Numbered from the stretch's first letter, positions 43,955 through 57,887 are shown. The stretch is DNA of 64,000 nucleotides from Sphingomonas sp. (GCF_019746665.1 NZ_JAIERS010000001.1:124001-188000); one strand, 5' to 3'. Notes: generated from the letters alone by a model not told the origin. Made by a program: numbers and translations.

Positions 43955-45304
43955 GTGAAGACGTCGATCCTTTCCCTGCGCGGCCTGAGCCTTACGGCGC
44001 TCGGCGCGGCGCTCGCCGTGGGCGCCGCCGCGCAGACGGTTCCCGATCAAAGCCTGCCGCAGAGCAACCTGAACATCCCGACCAATTTGCAGGTATATGG
44101 CAAGCGTGACCCCAATGTGCGCAAGGCGACCGCGATCGTGAACGACGCGGTGATCACCGGCACCGATGTCGACCATCGGATGAACCTGATCATCGCCGCC
44201 AACCAGCTGAAGCTCTCGCCCCAGGAACTCGAAGCGCTGCGCGTGCAGGTGACGAGCCAGCTGATCGACGAAACGCTGCAGATCCAGGAAGCCAAGGCGG
44301 CCGACATCAACGTCAGCGCGCAGGAGATCGACAACGGCTTCACGCGCATCGCCGGCAGCTTCAACCGGCCGCTTAGCGAGATGCGCAGCTATCTGCGCTC
44401 GATCGGATCGTCGGACCGGACGCTGCGCCGCCAGATCGAGGCGCAGATCGCCTGGCGCCGCTATCTCCAGCGCCGGGTGACCTTCAACGTCAACATCCCC
44501 GATGCCGAGGTGAAATCGATCCTCGCCCGCCTCGCCGCCCAGAAGGGCTCCGAGGAAGTGCATGTGAAGGAGATTTATCTCCGCGCCGCGCCCGGGCAGG
44601 AAACCCAGATCATCAACGAAGCGCGCACGCTGATGGATGAGATCAAGGCCGGCAAGCGCAGCTTCGAGCAGATCGCTTTCGAGCGTTCGGACGCAACGAC
44701 GCGCCCGGTGGGCGGCGATCTCGGCTGGGTGAAGCCGGGCACGCTGCCCGATACGCTCGCGCAGGCGGCGGTGGAGATGAATCCGCAGCAGCTCGCCGGG
44801 CCGATCGAGGTGCCGGGCGGCTTTTCGCTTCTCTACGTCGTCGAGAAGCGCAAGCTGCTGATGGCGAACCCCGACGATGCGGTGCTGAGCCTGCGCCAGC
44901 TGTCGGTCGCATTCCCCGCGGGCACCACCAAGGAACAGGCGACCGCCAAGGTCGCGCAGTTCGCCGAGGCGACCAAGGCGCTGAAGGGCTGCGGCGACGC
45001 CAAGAAGGTCGCCGATGGCCTGGGCGCCGAAGTGGTCGACAACGACTCGATCAAGCTGAAGGACCTGCCCGGGCCGCTCAAGAACATGATCAGCTCGATG
45101 CAGGTCGGCGAGACCACCCCGCCCTTCGGCTCGCCCGAGGATGGCGTGCGCGTGCTGGTGCTGTGCGGCCGCAACGATCCGGTCGCGGGCCAGTTGCCGA
45201 CCGCCGAGCAGATCCGCAACCAGATGGAGGACCAGGCGATCAACCTGCGCGCCGACCACAAGCTGCGCGATTTGCGCCGCGACGCGGTGATCGAGTATCG
45301 CTGA
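43955..45304 (+). CDS. surA: Periplasmic chaperone / PPIase SurA
   Basis: 449 residues starting at GTG 43955. Signal peptide ends near AAAQT. SurA N domain (ATAIVNDAVITGTDVDHRMNLI...), then a parvulin domain (SEEVHVKEIYLRAAPGQE; FEQIAFERSDATTRPVGGDLGWVKPGTLPD; GPIEVPGGFSLLYVVEKR), and a second degenerate domain before the C-terminal helix. Assists folding of outer-membrane proteins including LptD. Confidence 0.93.
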   Translation: MKTSILSLRGLSLTALGAALAVGAAAQTVPDQSLPQSNLNIPTNLQVYGKRDPNVRKATAIVNDAVITGTDVDHRMNLIIAANQLKLSPQELEALRVQVTSQLIDETLQIQEAKAADINVSAQEIDNGFTRIAGSFNRPLSEMRSYLRSIGSSDRTLRRQIEAQIAWRRYLQRRVTFNVNIPDAEVKSILARLAAQKGSEEVHVKEIYLRAAPGQETQIINEARTLMDEIKAGKRSFEQIAFERSDATTRPVGGDLGWVKPGTLPDTLAQAAVEMNPQQLAGPIEVPGGFSLLYVVEKRKLLMANPDDAVLSLRQLSVAFPAGTTKEQATAKVAQFAEATKALKGCGDAKKVADGLGAEVVDNDSIKLKDLPGPLKNMISSMQVGETTPPFGSPEDGVRVLVLCGRNDPVAGQLPTAEQIRNQMEDQAINLRADHKLRDLRRDAVIEYR

Positions 45305-45338
45305 TCCCGCCGGCCTTGGGGCGGCGACGGAGAATGCT

Positions 45339-46328
45339 ATGATTGCGCCGATCGCCGCCTCGATGGGCGACCCCGCCGGCATTGGCCCGGAGATCATCGC
45401 CAAGGCGTGGGCGGCACGCGGCGCCGAGGGGGTCGAGCCGTTCTTCGCGGTCGGCGATCCGCGCGCGATCGAACTGGTGAGCGACGTGCCGATCGCGCAT
45501 ATCGCCACGCCCGCCGAAGCGGCGGCGGCGTTCGCGACCGCGCTGCCGGTGGTCGATGTGCGCGATGGTGGCGAGATCGTCCCCGGCCAGCCCGATCCGC
45601 ACGGCGCCCGCTGCGCGCTGCAATCGCTGGAAATGGCGGTGGGCCTCGCGCGATCGGGCGCGGCGGGCGCGCTCGTCACCGGCCCCGTCTCCAAGGCGCA
45701 ACTCTACGCCGCCGGCTTCACGCATCCCGGCCAGACCGAATTCGTCGCCGAACGCTGCGGCATCGCGCGCGAGAACGCGGTGATGATGCTCGCCGGGCCG
45801 AGCCTGCGGGTGGTGCCGATCACCACTCATGTGCCCTTGGCCGAGGTGAGCGGTCTGCTTTCGATCGAGCTGATCGTCGCGCGCGCGCGGGCGACGGCGC
45901 GGGGGCTGACGCGCAATTTCGGGATCGAGGCGCCGCGGCTGGTGTTCGCCGGCTTCAACCCCCATGCCGGCGAGCAGGGCGCGATCGGGCGCGAGGAGAT
46001 CGACCTGCTGATCCCCGCGATCGAGCAGCTGCAAGCCGAAGGCATCGACGCCAAGGGACCGTTCGCCGCCGATACGCTGTTCCACGCGCGCGCCCGCGCG
46101 ACATATGACGCGGCCTTGTGCTGCTATCACGATCAGGCGCTGATCCCGCTGAAGACGCTGCATTTCGACGAAGGCGTGAACATCACCCTGGGCCTGCCGA
46201 TCGTGCGCACCTCGCCCGATCATGGCACCGCCTTCGCGATCGCGGGCACCGGCCAGGCGCATCCCGGCGCGATGATCGCCGCGCTGAAGCTGGCGCAGGA
46301 GGCCGCGGCGCGGCGGCGCGAGAGTTGA
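45339..46328 (+). CDS. pdxA: 4-hydroxythreonine-4-phosphate dehydrogenase
   Basis: 329-residue PdxA of DXP-dependent vitamin B6 synthesis. [17 protein letters not shown] at the N-terminus, [36 protein letters not shown] and [19 protein letters not shown] metal/substrate segments, and [14 protein letters not shown] near the C-terminus are all present. TTGA overlap with rsmA. Confidence 0.97.
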   Translation: MIAPIAASMGDPAGIGPEIIAKAWAARGAEGVEPFFAVGDPRAIELVSDVPIAHIATPAEAAAAFATALPVVDVRDGGEIVPGQPDPHGARCALQSLEMAVGLARSGAAGALVTGPVSKAQLYAAGFTHPGQTEFVAERCGIARENAVMMLAGPSLRVVPITTHVPLAEVSGLLSIELIVARARATARGLTRNFGIEAPRLVFAGFNPHAGEQGAIGREEIDLLIPAIEQLQAEGIDAKGPFAADTLFHARARATYDAALCCYHDQALIPLKTLHFDEGVNITLGLPIVRTSPDHGTAFAIAGTGQAHPGAMIAALKLAQEAAARRRES

Positions 46329-47140
46329 GCACGCTCCCCCCGCTGCGCGAGGTGATCGCGCGGCACGGCCTGACCGCGAGCAAGGCGCTGGGGCAGAATT
46401 TCCTGCTCGACGGCCAGTTGCTCGCCCGCATCGCCGCCATTCCCGGCGACCTGACCGACGCCGAGGTGCTGGAGATCGGCCCCGGCCCGGGCGGGCTGAC
46501 GCGCGCCCTGCTTCAGGCCGGCGCGCGGGTGACCGCGATCGAGCGCGACCGCCGCTGCCTGCCCGCGCTCGCCGAGCTGGAGGCGGCCTTTCCCGGGCGG
46601 CTGCGCGTGATCGAGGGAGACGCGCTCGCGATCGACCACCGCGCGCTGTTCGAGACCGCGCCGCACATCGTCGCCAATCTGCCCTATAATATCGGCACCG
46701 CGCTCGCGATCGGCTGGCTTTCGGCGGAGTGGCTGCCCTGGTGGCGATCGCTGACCTTGATGTTCCAGCGCGAGGTCGCCGATCGCATCGTCGCGCCGGC
46801 GGGCGGCGATGCTTACGGCCGGCTGGCGGTGCTCGCACAGTGGCGCAGCACCGCGCGGATCGCGATGCCGGTCCACCGCTCGGCCTTCACCCCGCCGCCC
46901 AAGGTGATGTCGGCGGTGGTCGCGATCCAGCCGGTGCCGGCGCCCGAGGGGGTACGGCTCGCGGCGCTCGAAGCGCTGACCGGCGCGGCGTTCGGCCAAA
47001 GGCGCAAGATGCTGCGGCAAAGCCTGAAGGGCGTGCCCGGGGCCCTGGCGGCGTGCGCGGCGGTGGGCGTGGACGAGACGCGGCGCGCGGAAACGGTGAG
47101 CGTCGCCGAATGGGTGGCGCTGGCCCGGGCCTTGGGGTGA
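46325..47140 (+). CDS. rsmA: 16S rRNA dimethyladenosine transferase
   Basis: KsgA/RsmA, 271 residues, dimethylates A1518 and A1519 of 16S r[32 protein letters not shown] motif [16 protein letters not shown], and [15 protein letters not shown] catalytic motif are seen. The start is TTG 46325 (overlapping the pdxA stop), inferred from the family N-terminus. The surA-pdxA-ksgA order is widely conserved. Confidence 0.95.
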   Translation: MSTLPPLREVIARHGLTASKALGQNFLLDGQLLARIAAIPGDLTDAEVLEIGPGPGGLTRALLQAGARVTAIERDRRCLPALAELEAAFPGRLRVIEGDALAIDHRALFETAPHIVANLPYNIGTALAIGWLSAEWLPWWRSLTLMFQREVADRIVAPAGGDAYGRLAVLAQWRSTARIAMPVHRSAFTPPPKVMSAVVAIQPVPAPEGVRLAALEALTGAAFGQRRKMLRQSLKGVPGALAACAAVGVDETRRAETVSVAEWVALARALG

Positions 47141-47194
47141 CGTAGGTTCGCGCGGAGGCGCGGCGGACGGGTGCGGGCTTTCCCTCAAACCCCA

Positions 47195-47289
47195 TCCCCG
47201 GCGAAGGCCGGGGCCCAGTATCGCGCGGCTGGACAAGGAGTGCGAGACCAGCCACCGCCGCGCGACTGGGCCCCGGCCTTCGCCGGGGA
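47195..47289. repeat. REPIN-like inverted repeat, copy 3
   Basis: 95-bp element between convergent rsmA and the TPR gene. Ends CCCCGGCGAAGGCCGGGG and CCCCGGCCTTCGCCGGGG with inner CCCAG/CTGGG. Best-preserved copy together with copy 2. Confidence 0.9.
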
Positions 47290-47375
47290 GGACGACCGGG
47301 TCGGGCAGGCCCCTTGCCGCCTCGGCGCCCGCGCGCGAACCTAAACCCTCAGCATCTCGGCACCAACCGAAAACC

Positions 47376-47876
47376 CTATTCCCGCCCGGCCACCTTCGCC
47401 GTCTGTGCCGCGACCGCCGGCCCCGCCTGGCCGCGCGCGATGGTCGCGGTGAGCGACGTGAGCGGCGGGCAGCCGCTCGGGCAGCGGCGGCGGATCTTCG
47501 CCAGATTGTCGCGCGCGCGCTCGATCGCGCCGCGCGCGACGAACGCCTCGCCCTGGCCTTCCAGCGCCGCCAGATCATTGGGATCGAGCGTCAGCGCCTC
47601 GCGATAGAAGCGCACCGCCTTGCCCGGCAGCCCCTGCGCCTGGGCGATCTGGCCGAGTTCCACCAGCGCGCCCCGGTTGCGCGGATCGACCGCGAGCGCC
47701 GTTTCCAGCAGTTCGTTGGCGCGCGCCAGTTCGCCCGCGCCGCGCGCCGCCTTGGCCTGCGCGAGCAGTTCCAGCGAGCGCGGCGCGATCTGATCGTCGG
47801 GCCGCTGGCCGTAGAGCGCGGTCGATACCGAAACCAGGGCAAGCGCGGCAGCGACCGCCAGCGACGCATAACGCAT
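47376..47876 (-). CDS. Exported tetratricopeptide-repeat protein
   Basis: About 166 residues with a signal peptide ([22 protein letters not shown]) and roughly three TPR units: [64 protein letters not shown] and [34 protein letters not shown]-terminal CPSGCPPL holds a Cys pair. ATG 47876 has GGAG 6 nt upstream; ATG 47879 and 47912 are alternatives, the last overlapping the rsmB stop. Probably a periplasmic scaffold; partner unknown. Confidence 0.75.
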   Translation of the reverse strand: MRYASLAVAAALALVSVSTALYGQRPDDQIAPRSLELLAQAKAARGAGELARANELLETALAVDPRNRGALVELGQIAQAQGLPGKAVRFYREALTLDPNDLAALEGQGEAFVARGAIERARDNLAKIRRRCPSGCPPLTSLTATIARGQAGPAVAAQTAKVAGRE

Positions 47877-47905
47877 CATTTTCTCCAGACCGTAAGTCAG
47901 CAGGG

Positions 47906-49078
47906 CTAGCATGGCGCCCGCAGTCTCGCGACAAAAAATCCGTCCGTCGAGTCCCGTGCCGGACTGAGCCGCCAGCCCGGCCCATGCGGCCGCCCGAGCG
48001 GCAACGCGAGCGGCTCGGCGCGCCATTCGGGATGATCGGCCAGGAAGCGCGCGATCTGCGCCGGCCCCTCGACATCGAGCAGCGAGCAGGTGATGTAGAG
48101 CAGCGCCCCGCCCGGCCGCACCAGCGCGGGCGCGAGCGCGAGCAGCTGCGCCTGGGTCGCTACCAGCCGCGCGAGCCGCGCCGGGGTCAGCCGCCAGCGC
48201 GCCTCCGGGTTGCGCCGCCAGGTGCCGCTGCCCGAACAGGGCGCGTCGATCACCAGGTCCGCGCGCCCCGCCCAATCGGCGAGCGCCGCCGCCTCGCGCC
48301 CCGGATCGAGCAGCCGCGTCTCGACCGCCACGCCCGCGCGCTCGGCACGCGGAGCGAGTCGCGACAGCCGGGCGCGATCGACGTCGCACGCCAGGATCGG
48401 CCCCGCCCCTTCGGCGGCGAGCGCGAGCGTCTTGCCCCCCGCCCCCGCGCACAGATCGATCACCGGCTGACCGTCGAGCGGCAGCGCGCGGCTCGCCAGC
48501 TGGCTGCCGGCGTCCTGCACCTCGAACCCGCCCGCGCGGTAGAGATCGAGCTGATCGACCTGGGTGCCGTGCGGCAGGCGCAGCGCCTGGGGCAGGCCGG
48601 CGATCGGTGCGGCCTCGGGCAGCGCCGCGCGGAGCTGCGCGACGCTCGCCCGCGCCGGGTTCACCCGCAGATCGAGCGGGGCGCGATCGACCAGCGCCGC
48701 TTGCTCGGCCGGCGCGGTGCCCGATTCGGTGAGCGCCGCTTCGAGCCACGCCGGCGCGATGCCCGCGGGCGCCACCGGCTCACCGGGCGCGATCGGCGGG
48801 GGCGCATGGGGGCCGCCATCGAACAGCGGGGCGAGCGCCGCGTCATCCTGGGCCAGGCCGAGCATCGCCGCGCGGCCGCTCACCGGCACCTCGCCCGCGC
48901 GGCGGATCGCGGCATAGACCAGCTCGCGCACCGCGCGCCGGTCCTTGGATCCGGCGTAGCGGCGGGTGGCGAAATAGCGCGCGATCAGCGTATCCGCCGC
49001 CGCCCCACCTTCGCGCGCGGCGGCGATGATCGCGTCGAGCAGCTCGATCGCCGCCTGGGCACGGGCCTGGGGCGTCAC
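47906..49078 (-). CDS. rsmB: 16S rRNA (cytosine-967 C5)-methyltransferase family protein
   Basis: 390-residue NOL1/NOP2/Sun-family methyltransferase with an N-terminal NusB-like helical domain. [16 protein letters not shown] binds SAM. The two catalytic cysteines are in [18 protein letters not shown] and [11 protein letters not shown]. RsmB is the best call because of the NusB-like domain. GTG 49078 starts 1 bp after the guaB TGA. Confidence 0.88.
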   Translation of the reverse strand: MTPQARAQAAIELLDAIIAAAREGGAAADTLIARYFATRRYAGSKDRRAVRELVYAAIRRAGEVPVSGRAAMLGLAQDDAALAPLFDGGPHAPPPIAPGEPVAPAGIAPAWLEAALTESGTAPAEQAALVDRAPLDLRVNPARASVAQLRAALPEAAPIAGLPQALRLPHGTQVDQLDLYRAGGFEVQDAGSQLASRALPLDGQPVIDLCAGAGGKTLALAAEGAGPILACDVDRARLSRLAPRAERAGVAVETRLLDPGREAAALADWAGRADLVIDAPCSGSGTWRRNPEARWRLTPARLARLVATQAQLLALAPALVRPGGALLYITCSLLDVEGPAQIARFLADHPEWRAEPLALPLGRPHGPGWRLSPARDSTDGFFVARLRAPC

Positions 49079-49079
49079 C

Positions 49080-51106
<2,027 letters not shown>

Positions 51107-51122
51107 TCCCGCGCTAACGCGG

Positions 51123-51158
51123 AGCGTGGCTCCGGGCGGCACTGCCCGGGTCCACGCT
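51123..51158. terminator. Strong hairpin between convergent genes
   Basis: AGCGTGGCTCCGGGC (51123-51137) pairs with GCCCGGGTCCACGCT (51144-51158), 15 bp with two mismatches. It lies between DUF3597 and the YidB-like gene and could terminate both. No T tract follows. Confidence 0.55.
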
Positions 51159-51166
51159 CGCCGGCC

Positions 51167-51523
51167 TCAATTCTTGCCGCCGAACAGCCCGCCCGCGAGC
51201 CCGGCGATGTCGTTCAGCGGATTGCCGTCACCGTCGCGGTCGAGCATCCCCATCACGCCGCCGCCCTGTTCCTGCAGCATCTGCGCGAACCGACCGAGCG
51301 AGCCCTCGCCGCCGATATGGCCGACGATCTGCTGCAGCACATCGGGCGCGAGCCCGGTCTGCGCGGCGGCCGCCTGCACCGTGTCGCCCGGCTGCGGATG
51401 CGCGACGCCGAGCGCCTGCACCGCCTGCTCCACCTGTTCCTTGCTGAGGCCGAGCTTGGTGCCGAGATTGGCGAGATCGAAATCGGGGCCGAGTTGAGCC
51501 AGCAGACCGTCGAACATTCCCAT
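51167..51523 (-). CDS. YidB/DUF937-like small protein
   Basis: 118 residues. Helical, starting GMFDGLLAQLGPDFDLANLGTKLGLSKEQVEQAVQAL, with VLQQIVGHIGGEGSLGRFAQML and a C-terminal LDRDGDGNPLNDIAGLAGGLFGGKN. The pattern resembles DUF937/YidB proteins; the DRDGDGNPLND stretch looks like a single EF-hand loop. Start ATG 51523. Role unknown. Confidence 0.65.
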   Translation of the reverse strand: MGMFDGLLAQLGPDFDLANLGTKLGLSKEQVEQAVQALGVAHPQPGDTVQAAAAQTGLAPDVLQQIVGHIGGEGSLGRFAQMLQEQGGGVMGMLDRDGDGNPLNDIAGLAGGLFGGKN

Positions 51524-51556
51524 GGTACGCCTCCGCATGAAGAGGCGCCTACCCTA

Positions 51557-52009
51557 TCAGAGCATGGGCAGCGGCGCGAGGTCCGGCGGCACGAACGCGC
51601 GGCGCGCGGGCACGGAGAAAAGGCGCGCCGCCGAGTAAAAATCGAGCGGCCAGCGGCGGCCGCCGATCGGGCTCAGCAGCAGCGCGTTCACCGCCTCGGC
51701 CAGCCCCTCCCCCGCCGCGCGATCGCGGAGGAACAGCCGCACCCCGTGGACGAACACGCGCGTGATCGTGTCGTGATAGCCCTGGCTATCGTCATTCACC
51801 CCGCCCACCGCGACGTTATAGCCGCTGATGATCACGACGATCCGCCCATCGACATCGATGTCCGGCCGGTCTCGCAACAGATAGAGGCACGCGCCGAGGT
51901 GCGCCTCGTGCGTCCACTCGGGCTTGGGCAGGGTGCGGTCGAGCAAGCCTTCGCCGATCCGCGTCACGGCGGCGTCGTCGGCGAACAGGCGGGGGGCGGG
52001 ATCGGTCAT
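51557..52009 (-). CDS. Conserved-looking hypothetical with WTHEAHL motif
   Basis: 150 residues, no family named. Four histidines are clustered in likely helices: H34 and H37 in EWTHEAHLGA, H79 in GYHDTIT and H88 in VFVHGV, together with YNVAVGGVND (64-73). This arrangement suggests a metal-binding helical bundle, but that is inference. Located upstream of the YidB-like gene and downstream of pckA, all on the minus strand. Confidence 0.7.
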   Translation of the reverse strand: MTDPAPRLFADDAAVTRIGEGLLDRTLPKPEWTHEAHLGACLYLLRDRPDIDVDGRIVVIISGYNVAVGGVNDDSQGYHDTITRVFVHGVRLFLRDRAAGEGLAEAVNALLLSPIGGRRWPLDFYSAARLFSVPARRAFVPPDLAPLPML

Positions 52010-52058
52010 CGTCGGGCTTCCTTGGCGGAGGCCCGACGATCACGTCAATCGGGCCGAA

Positions 52059-53672
<1,614 letters not shown>

Positions 53673-53707
53673 ATCCTCTCTCCCAAAACTCCCGCCTGCC
53701 CGGCGGT

Positions 53708-53719
53708 GCATACGTATGC
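53708..53719. promoter_or_regulatory. 12-bp palindrome at the pckA start region
   Basis: GCATACGTATGC is a perfect palindrome. It lies just downstream of the candidate pckA -10 (53729-53734), about where the transcript would begin, and in the intergenic region shared with chvI. Could be an operator. Confidence 0.5.
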
Positions 53720-53728
53720 TCGACTCGG

Positions 53729-53757
53729 CGCATATCGTCACGCCCCCGCCCGGTCAA
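53729..53757 (-). promoter_or_regulatory. Candidate pckA promoter
   Basis: On the minus strand TTGACC (53757-53752), exactly 17 nt, then TATGCG (53734-53729). Good -35, moderate -10. The GTG start is about 57 nt downstream. Confidence 0.5.
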
Positions 53758-53849
53758 ATCGCGATGGTTAGCGCAAAGGTTGAGCCCGGCGGCGCTTTCG
53801 CCTAGCGATGCGGCAGGCGGCAACAAGCGAACAAGGAACCCCGGCGCCG

Positions 53850-54560
53850 ATGACAGCTTCGATCGCCCTGGTCGATGATGATCGCAACATCCTCACGTCC
53901 GTGTCGATCGCGCTACAGGCGGAAGGATTTTTGACGCGGGTCTATTCGGACGGCGAAACCGCGCTGAAGGCGCTGGTCGACAACCCGCCCGATCTGGCGA
54001 TCTTCGACATCAAGATGCCGAAGATGGACGGGCTCGAACTGCTGCGCCGCCTGCGCGAGAAATCGGCGCTGCCGGTGATCTTCCTGACGAGCAAGGACGA
54101 TGAGCTGGACGAGGCGCTGGGCCTGGCGATGGGCGCGGACGATTATATCGCCAAGCCCTTCTCGCAGCGGCTGCTGATCGCCCGCATCCGCGCGATCCTG
54201 CGGCGGACCGAGCTCGCCACGCCGCCGCCGCCCGGAGAGGCGCCCGAGCCCACCCCCGAAATCCTGGAGCGCGGGCGGCTGGCGATGGACCCCGCCCGCC
54301 ACAAGGTGACCTGGGGCGGCGAGACGGTGACGCTCACCGTCACCGAATTCCTGATCCTGGAGGCGCTCGCCCAGCGGCCGGGCATCGTCAAGAACCGCAA
54401 CCAGCTGATGGACGCGGCCTATCAGGACGATATCTACGTCGACGACCGCACGATCGACAGCCACATCAAGCGCGTCCGCCGCAAGTTCCGCCAGGTCGAC
54501 CCCGAGTTCGACGCGATCGAGACCCTGTACGGTGCCGGCTACCGCTTCTCGGAGGATTGA
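53850..54560 (+). CDS. chvI: Response regulator ChvI (OmpR family)
   Basis: 236 residues. Receiver domain with D9-D11 acidic pocket ([10 protein letters not shown]), phospho-accepting D53 in [14 protein letters not shown], and Lys in [10 protein letters not shown]-terminal winged helix ([26 protein letters not shown]...[16 protein letters not shown]). Partner of ChvG; controls envelope, exopolysaccharide and acid responses in rhizobia and Brucella. ATG 53850 chosen; frame opens 14 codons earlier. Confidence 0.92.
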   Translation: MTASIALVDDDRNILTSVSIALQAEGFLTRVYSDGETALKALVDNPPDLAIFDIKMPKMDGLELLRRLREKSALPVIFLTSKDDELDEALGLAMGADDYIAKPFSQRLLIARIRAILRRTELATPPPPGEAPEPTPEILERGRLAMDPARHKVTWGGETVTLTVTEFLILEALAQRPGIVKNRNQLMDAAYQDDIYVDDRTIDSHIKRVRRKFRQVDPEFDAIETLYGAGYRFSED

Positions 54561-56079
54561 GGCCGAGCCCGGACTGAACTGGTCCGGCCGGGTCTCGCTC
54601 ACCTCGCGCATCCTCGCCGTCAACATCTTCGCGCTCGCGCTGCTCGCGGGGGGCTTCTTCTATCTCGACAGCTATCGCAGCCGGATCGTCGACAGCCGGG
54701 TGGCGCAGGCGACGCGGGAGGCACGGCTGATCGCCGCCGCGCTCGCCGCGGCGCCGCCGCCCGCCCGCCCGGCGCTGGCGCGCGATCTGGCGGCCGACAC
54801 GGGCACAAGGCTCCGCCTGTTCGAGGGTACGCGCGAAACACTCGATACCCGCGCGATGGGGCTGGGCAATTTCGCGCTGATCGACCCGCGCAAGGAAGGC
54901 GCCGGCCAAGTGGCGGGGCGGTTCCTCGACGCGATGATCGACACGGTGGTCGGTGCCGAACGCCCGCCGCTCTACCGCGAGCGCCGGCCCGGCCAGCCCT
55001 GGCCCGATGTCGCAACCGCCGCGCAGGGTCAGGCCAGCGCCAGCGTGTGGCGCGCGCCCGATCGCACCCCGGTGATCACCGCCGCCGCGCGGGTTGGCCC
55101 CGGGCTGGTGGTGATGAGCGCGGTCAACGCCCGCGACATCACCCAGACCGTGCGGCTGGAGCGTTTCCGCCTGTCGCTGGTGCTGGCGGCGACGACGATC
55201 GTCTCGGTCTATCTCTCGCTGTTCCTCGCGCGCACTATCGTCGGCCCGCTGCGGCGGCTGGCGCGCGCCGCGATCCGGGTGCGGCGCGGGCGGGCGCGCG
55301 AGGTGGTGGTGCCACGCCTGCCCTATCGCCGCGACGAGATCGGCAGCCTGGCGCGCGCGCTCTCCGACATGAGCCAGGCCTTGCGCGCGCGGATCGACGC
55401 GACCGAGGCGTTCGCCGCCGATGTGACGCATGAGCTGAAGAACCCCCTCGCCTCGCTGCGTTCGGCGATCGAGGGGCTGGGGCGGATCGCCGATCCGGCC
55501 TTGCGCGACCAGCTGCTCGCGGTGATGCGCGACGATGTGCTGCGGCTCGACCGGCTGATCACCGATATTTCGGAGGCCTCCCGGCTCGACGCGCAACTTA
55601 GCCGCGCCAAGTTCGAGCAGGTCGATCTGCGCGCTTTGCTCGGCGCGATGATCGAGGGGCGCGACGCACGGGGCATCGAGCGCGACATCCGCCTGCGCTT
55701 CGATCCGGGGCGCGGCCCGGCCACCGTGCTCGGCGAGCCCATTCGGCTGGAACGGGTGTTCGACAATCTGATCGACAACGCCATTTCCTTCTCCCCCGAT
55801 GGCGGCCTGGTGGTGCTCGCGATCACGGTGGAGGAAGGCGAGATCGTCGTCCGCGTCGAGGACGAAGGGCCGGGCGTGCCCGAGGAAGCGCGCGAGGCGA
55901 TCTTCAGACGTTTCCATTCGGTTCGCCCTGGTGGCGAAGCTTTTGGCAAGCATTCGGGGCTAGGCCTCGCCATTGCCCGGACCATCATCGATGGGCATCA
56001 GGGCAGCATCACGGTCGAATCGCGCGACGATCGGCTGAGCGGCGCACGTTTCGTGGTCTCGCTGCCGCTCGCCAGTTAA
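54532..56079 (+). CDS. chvG: Sensor histidine kinase ChvG (ExoS/BvrS-like)
   Basis: 515 residues. Two membrane helices ([19 protein letters not shown] and [18 protein letters not shown]) flank a periplasmic sensor. HAMP ([20 protein letters not shown]), H box [21 protein letters not shown] box [16 protein letters not shown], and G boxes [33 protein letters not shown] follow. The only in-frame conventional start before the first helix is GTG 54532, overlapping chvI by 29 bp. Confidence 0.92.
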   Translation: MPATASRRIEAEPGLNWSGRVSLTSRILAVNIFALALLAGGFFYLDSYRSRIVDSRVAQATREARLIAAALAAAPPPARPALARDLAADTGTRLRLFEGTRETLDTRAMGLGNFALIDPRKEGAGQVAGRFLDAMIDTVVGAERPPLYRERRPGQPWPDVATAAQGQASASVWRAPDRTPVITAAARVGPGLVVMSAVNARDITQTVRLERFRLSLVLAATTIVSVYLSLFLARTIVGPLRRLARAAIRVRRGRAREVVVPRLPYRRDEIGSLARALSDMSQALRARIDATEAFAADVTHELKNPLASLRSAIEGLGRIADPALRDQLLAVMRDDVLRLDRLITDISEASRLDAQLSRAKFEQVDLRALLGAMIEGRDARGIERDIRLRFDPGRGPATVLGEPIRLERVFDNLIDNAISFSPDGGLVVLAITVEEGEIVVRVEDEGPGVPEEAREAIFRRFHSVRPGGEAFGKHSGLGLAIARTIIDGHQGSITVESRDDRLSGARFVVSLPLAS

Positions 56080-56090
56080 AGGGGGATGTC

Positions 56091-56519
56091 ATGACGGTGC
56101 TGTCGTCGGAGACGCTTCATGCCTCGTGCGTCGCGATCGGCGATCTCGCGGTGCTGATCCAGGGCCATTCGGGCGCGGGCAAATCCGATCTCGCGCTGCG
56201 CCTCGTCGATCGCGGCGCGAAGCTGGTGAGCGACGATTACACGTTGCTGCTGCGCGACGGCACGCGCCTGCTCGCCAGCCCGCCGGCAACGATCGCTGGG
56301 CGGATCGAAGTGCGCGGGATCGGCATTGTCCCCATGCCGCATGTCGAGCGGGTGCCGGTCGCGCTGCTCGTGGAGTTGAGCGACGATGTCGAGCGGATGC
56401 CCCCGCTCACCGCGCAACGCCGGCTGTGCGGTATCGACGTGCCGGTGATCGCGGTGGAAGGCCATTATGCCTCGGCCCCGATCAAGGTCGAACTCGCACT
56501 GAAGCAGCCTCGCCGATGA
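56091..56519 (+). CDS. hprK: HPr kinase/phosphorylase, short alphaproteobacterial form
   Basis: 142 residues, only the C-terminal kinase domain of Gram-positive HprK. P loop IQGHSGAGKSDLALRLVDRG, then KLVSDDYTLL and the GRIEVRGIGIVPM signature. It phosphorylates a serine of HPr. Downstream of chvG and ATGA-coupled to rapZ, as in the BvrRS/ChvGI regions. Confidence 0.93.
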   Translation: MTVLSSETLHASCVAIGDLAVLIQGHSGAGKSDLALRLVDRGAKLVSDDYTLLLRDGTRLLASPPATIAGRIEVRGIGIVPMPHVERVPVALLVELSDDVERMPPLTAQRRLCGIDVPVIAVEGHYASAPIKVELALKQPRR

Positions 56520-57457
56520 CCGACGCCGCCAACGCCAAGAGCATCCTGATCGTCACCGGCATGTCGGGCGCGGGCAAATCGACCGTGCTCAACACGCTGG
56601 AGGACATGGGCTGGGAGGTGATCGACAATTTCCCGCTGCGCCTGATCGATCGGCTGCTCGCACGCGGCGCGGGCGGCGACGAGGGCGACCGGCCGCTCGC
56701 CATCGGCATCGGCGTGCAGACCCGCGACTTCGATCCCGAACGCATGATCAAGCGCATCAACGCGCTGCGCGAGGACGAAGCGCGGCCGATCGGCACGCTG
56801 TTCCTCGATTGCGCCAATGGCGAGCTGGAGCGGCGCTATTCGCAGACGCGGCGGCGCCACCCGATGGCGGTCGATCGCCCGGCGGCCGATGGCATCATCC
56901 AGGAACGCACCCTGCTCGCACCCTTGCGCAGCTGGTCGAACCGGCTGATCGACACGACCAGCCTTACCGCCAACGAGCTCGCCGCGCTGATCCGCGAGAC
57001 CTTCGGCGCGCACGGCACGACCGGGCCGACACTGTCGGTGATGTCGTTCGGCTTCGCGCGCGGCATCCCGCGCGAGGCCGATCTGGTGCTCGACATGCGT
57101 TTTTTGCGCAATCCGCATTGGGTGGCGGAGCTGCGCCCCGGCACCGGGCTCGACGCGGGCGTCGCCGACTATGTGAAGGGCGATCCCGCTTATGAAGCGG
57201 CGATGGCGGCGATCGACCAGCTGCTGCTCACCCTCCTCCCCCGCTACAAGGCTGAAGGCAAAAGCTATGTGACGATCGCCTTCGGCTGCACCGGCGGGCG
57301 CCACCGTTCGGTCCATGTCGCCGAGCGCACGGCGAGCCTGTTGCGCGCGCGCGGATTTTCGCCCACGGTCAATCATCGCGATTTGGGCGCGGCGCCACAA
57401 GACGCGCTGGAAGGCGCACCCTCTGGCGCCCAGGCCCAGCCGCGACATGGAGCTTGA
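56516..57457 (+). CDS. rapZ: RNase adapter RapZ (YvcJ family)
   Basis: 313 residues. Walker A GMSGAGKSTVLNTLEDMGWEVIDNFP, SFGFARGIPREADLVLDMRFL in the middle and FGCTGGRHRSVHVAE in the C-terminal phosphosugar-sensing domain. In E. coli RapZ controls glmS via GlmZ and RNase E; in other bacteria it binds nucleotides or UDP-GlcNAc. Placed between hprK and EIIA. ATGA overlap with hprK. Confidence 0.94.
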   Translation: MTDAANAKSILIVTGMSGAGKSTVLNTLEDMGWEVIDNFPLRLIDRLLARGAGGDEGDRPLAIGIGVQTRDFDPERMIKRINALREDEARPIGTLFLDCANGELERRYSQTRRRHPMAVDRPAADGIIQERTLLAPLRSWSNRLIDTTSLTANELAALIRETFGAHGTTGPTLSVMSFGFARGIPREADLVLDMRFLRNPHWVAELRPGTGLDAGVADYVKGDPAYEAAMAAIDQLLLTLLPRYKAEGKSYVTIAFGCTGGRHRSVHVAERTASLLRARGFSPTVNHRDLGAAPQDALEGAPSGAQAQPRHGA

Positions 57458-57479
57458 CGGTAAAAGTGACCAATTTCAA

Positions 57480-57887
57480 ATGATTGGGCTGGTTCTGGTA
57501 ACGCATGGCCGGCTGGCCCAAGAGTTCGTGACGGCGATGGAGCATGTCGTCGGCAGGCAGGAGCGAGTCGCCGCGATCTCGATCGGCCCGGACGACGACA
57601 TGGAGAGCCGCCGCGCGGATATCGCCGCCGCAATCGCCGCCGTCGATACCGGCGCTGGCGTGATCGTGCTCACCGATCTGTTCGGCGGCACCCCCAGCAA
57701 TCTCGCCATCTCGCTGATGACCCCCGGCCGGATCGAGGTGATCGCGGGCATCAACCTGCCGATGCTGATCCGCCTCGCCGGCGCGCGCCAGGCGATGGAC
57801 GTGGGCGAAGCGGTCGCCGCCGCGCGCGAGGCGGGGCGCAAATATATCTCGGTCGCCTCCGAAGTGCTGGGTGCGGCGGCGGCGTGA
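57480..57887 (+). CDS. manX: PTS EIIA component, mannose-type
   Basis: 135 residues. IGLVLVTHGRLAQEFV has the phospho-accepting H9 of EIIA-Man; VIVLTDLFGGTPSNLAISLM is family-typical. No EIIB, EIIC or EIID domains are present, so this is a regulatory EIIA. ATG 57480 gives the canonical MIGLVLVTHG N-terminus; ATG 57447 is an alternative inside rapZ. GTGA overlap with the HPr gene. Confidence 0.9.
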   Translation: MIGLVLVTHGRLAQEFVTAMEHVVGRQERVAAISIGPDDDMESRRADIAAAIAAVDTGAGVIVLTDLFGGTPSNLAISLMTPGRIEVIAGINLPMLIRLAGARQAMDVGEAVAAAREAGRKYISVASEVLGAAAA

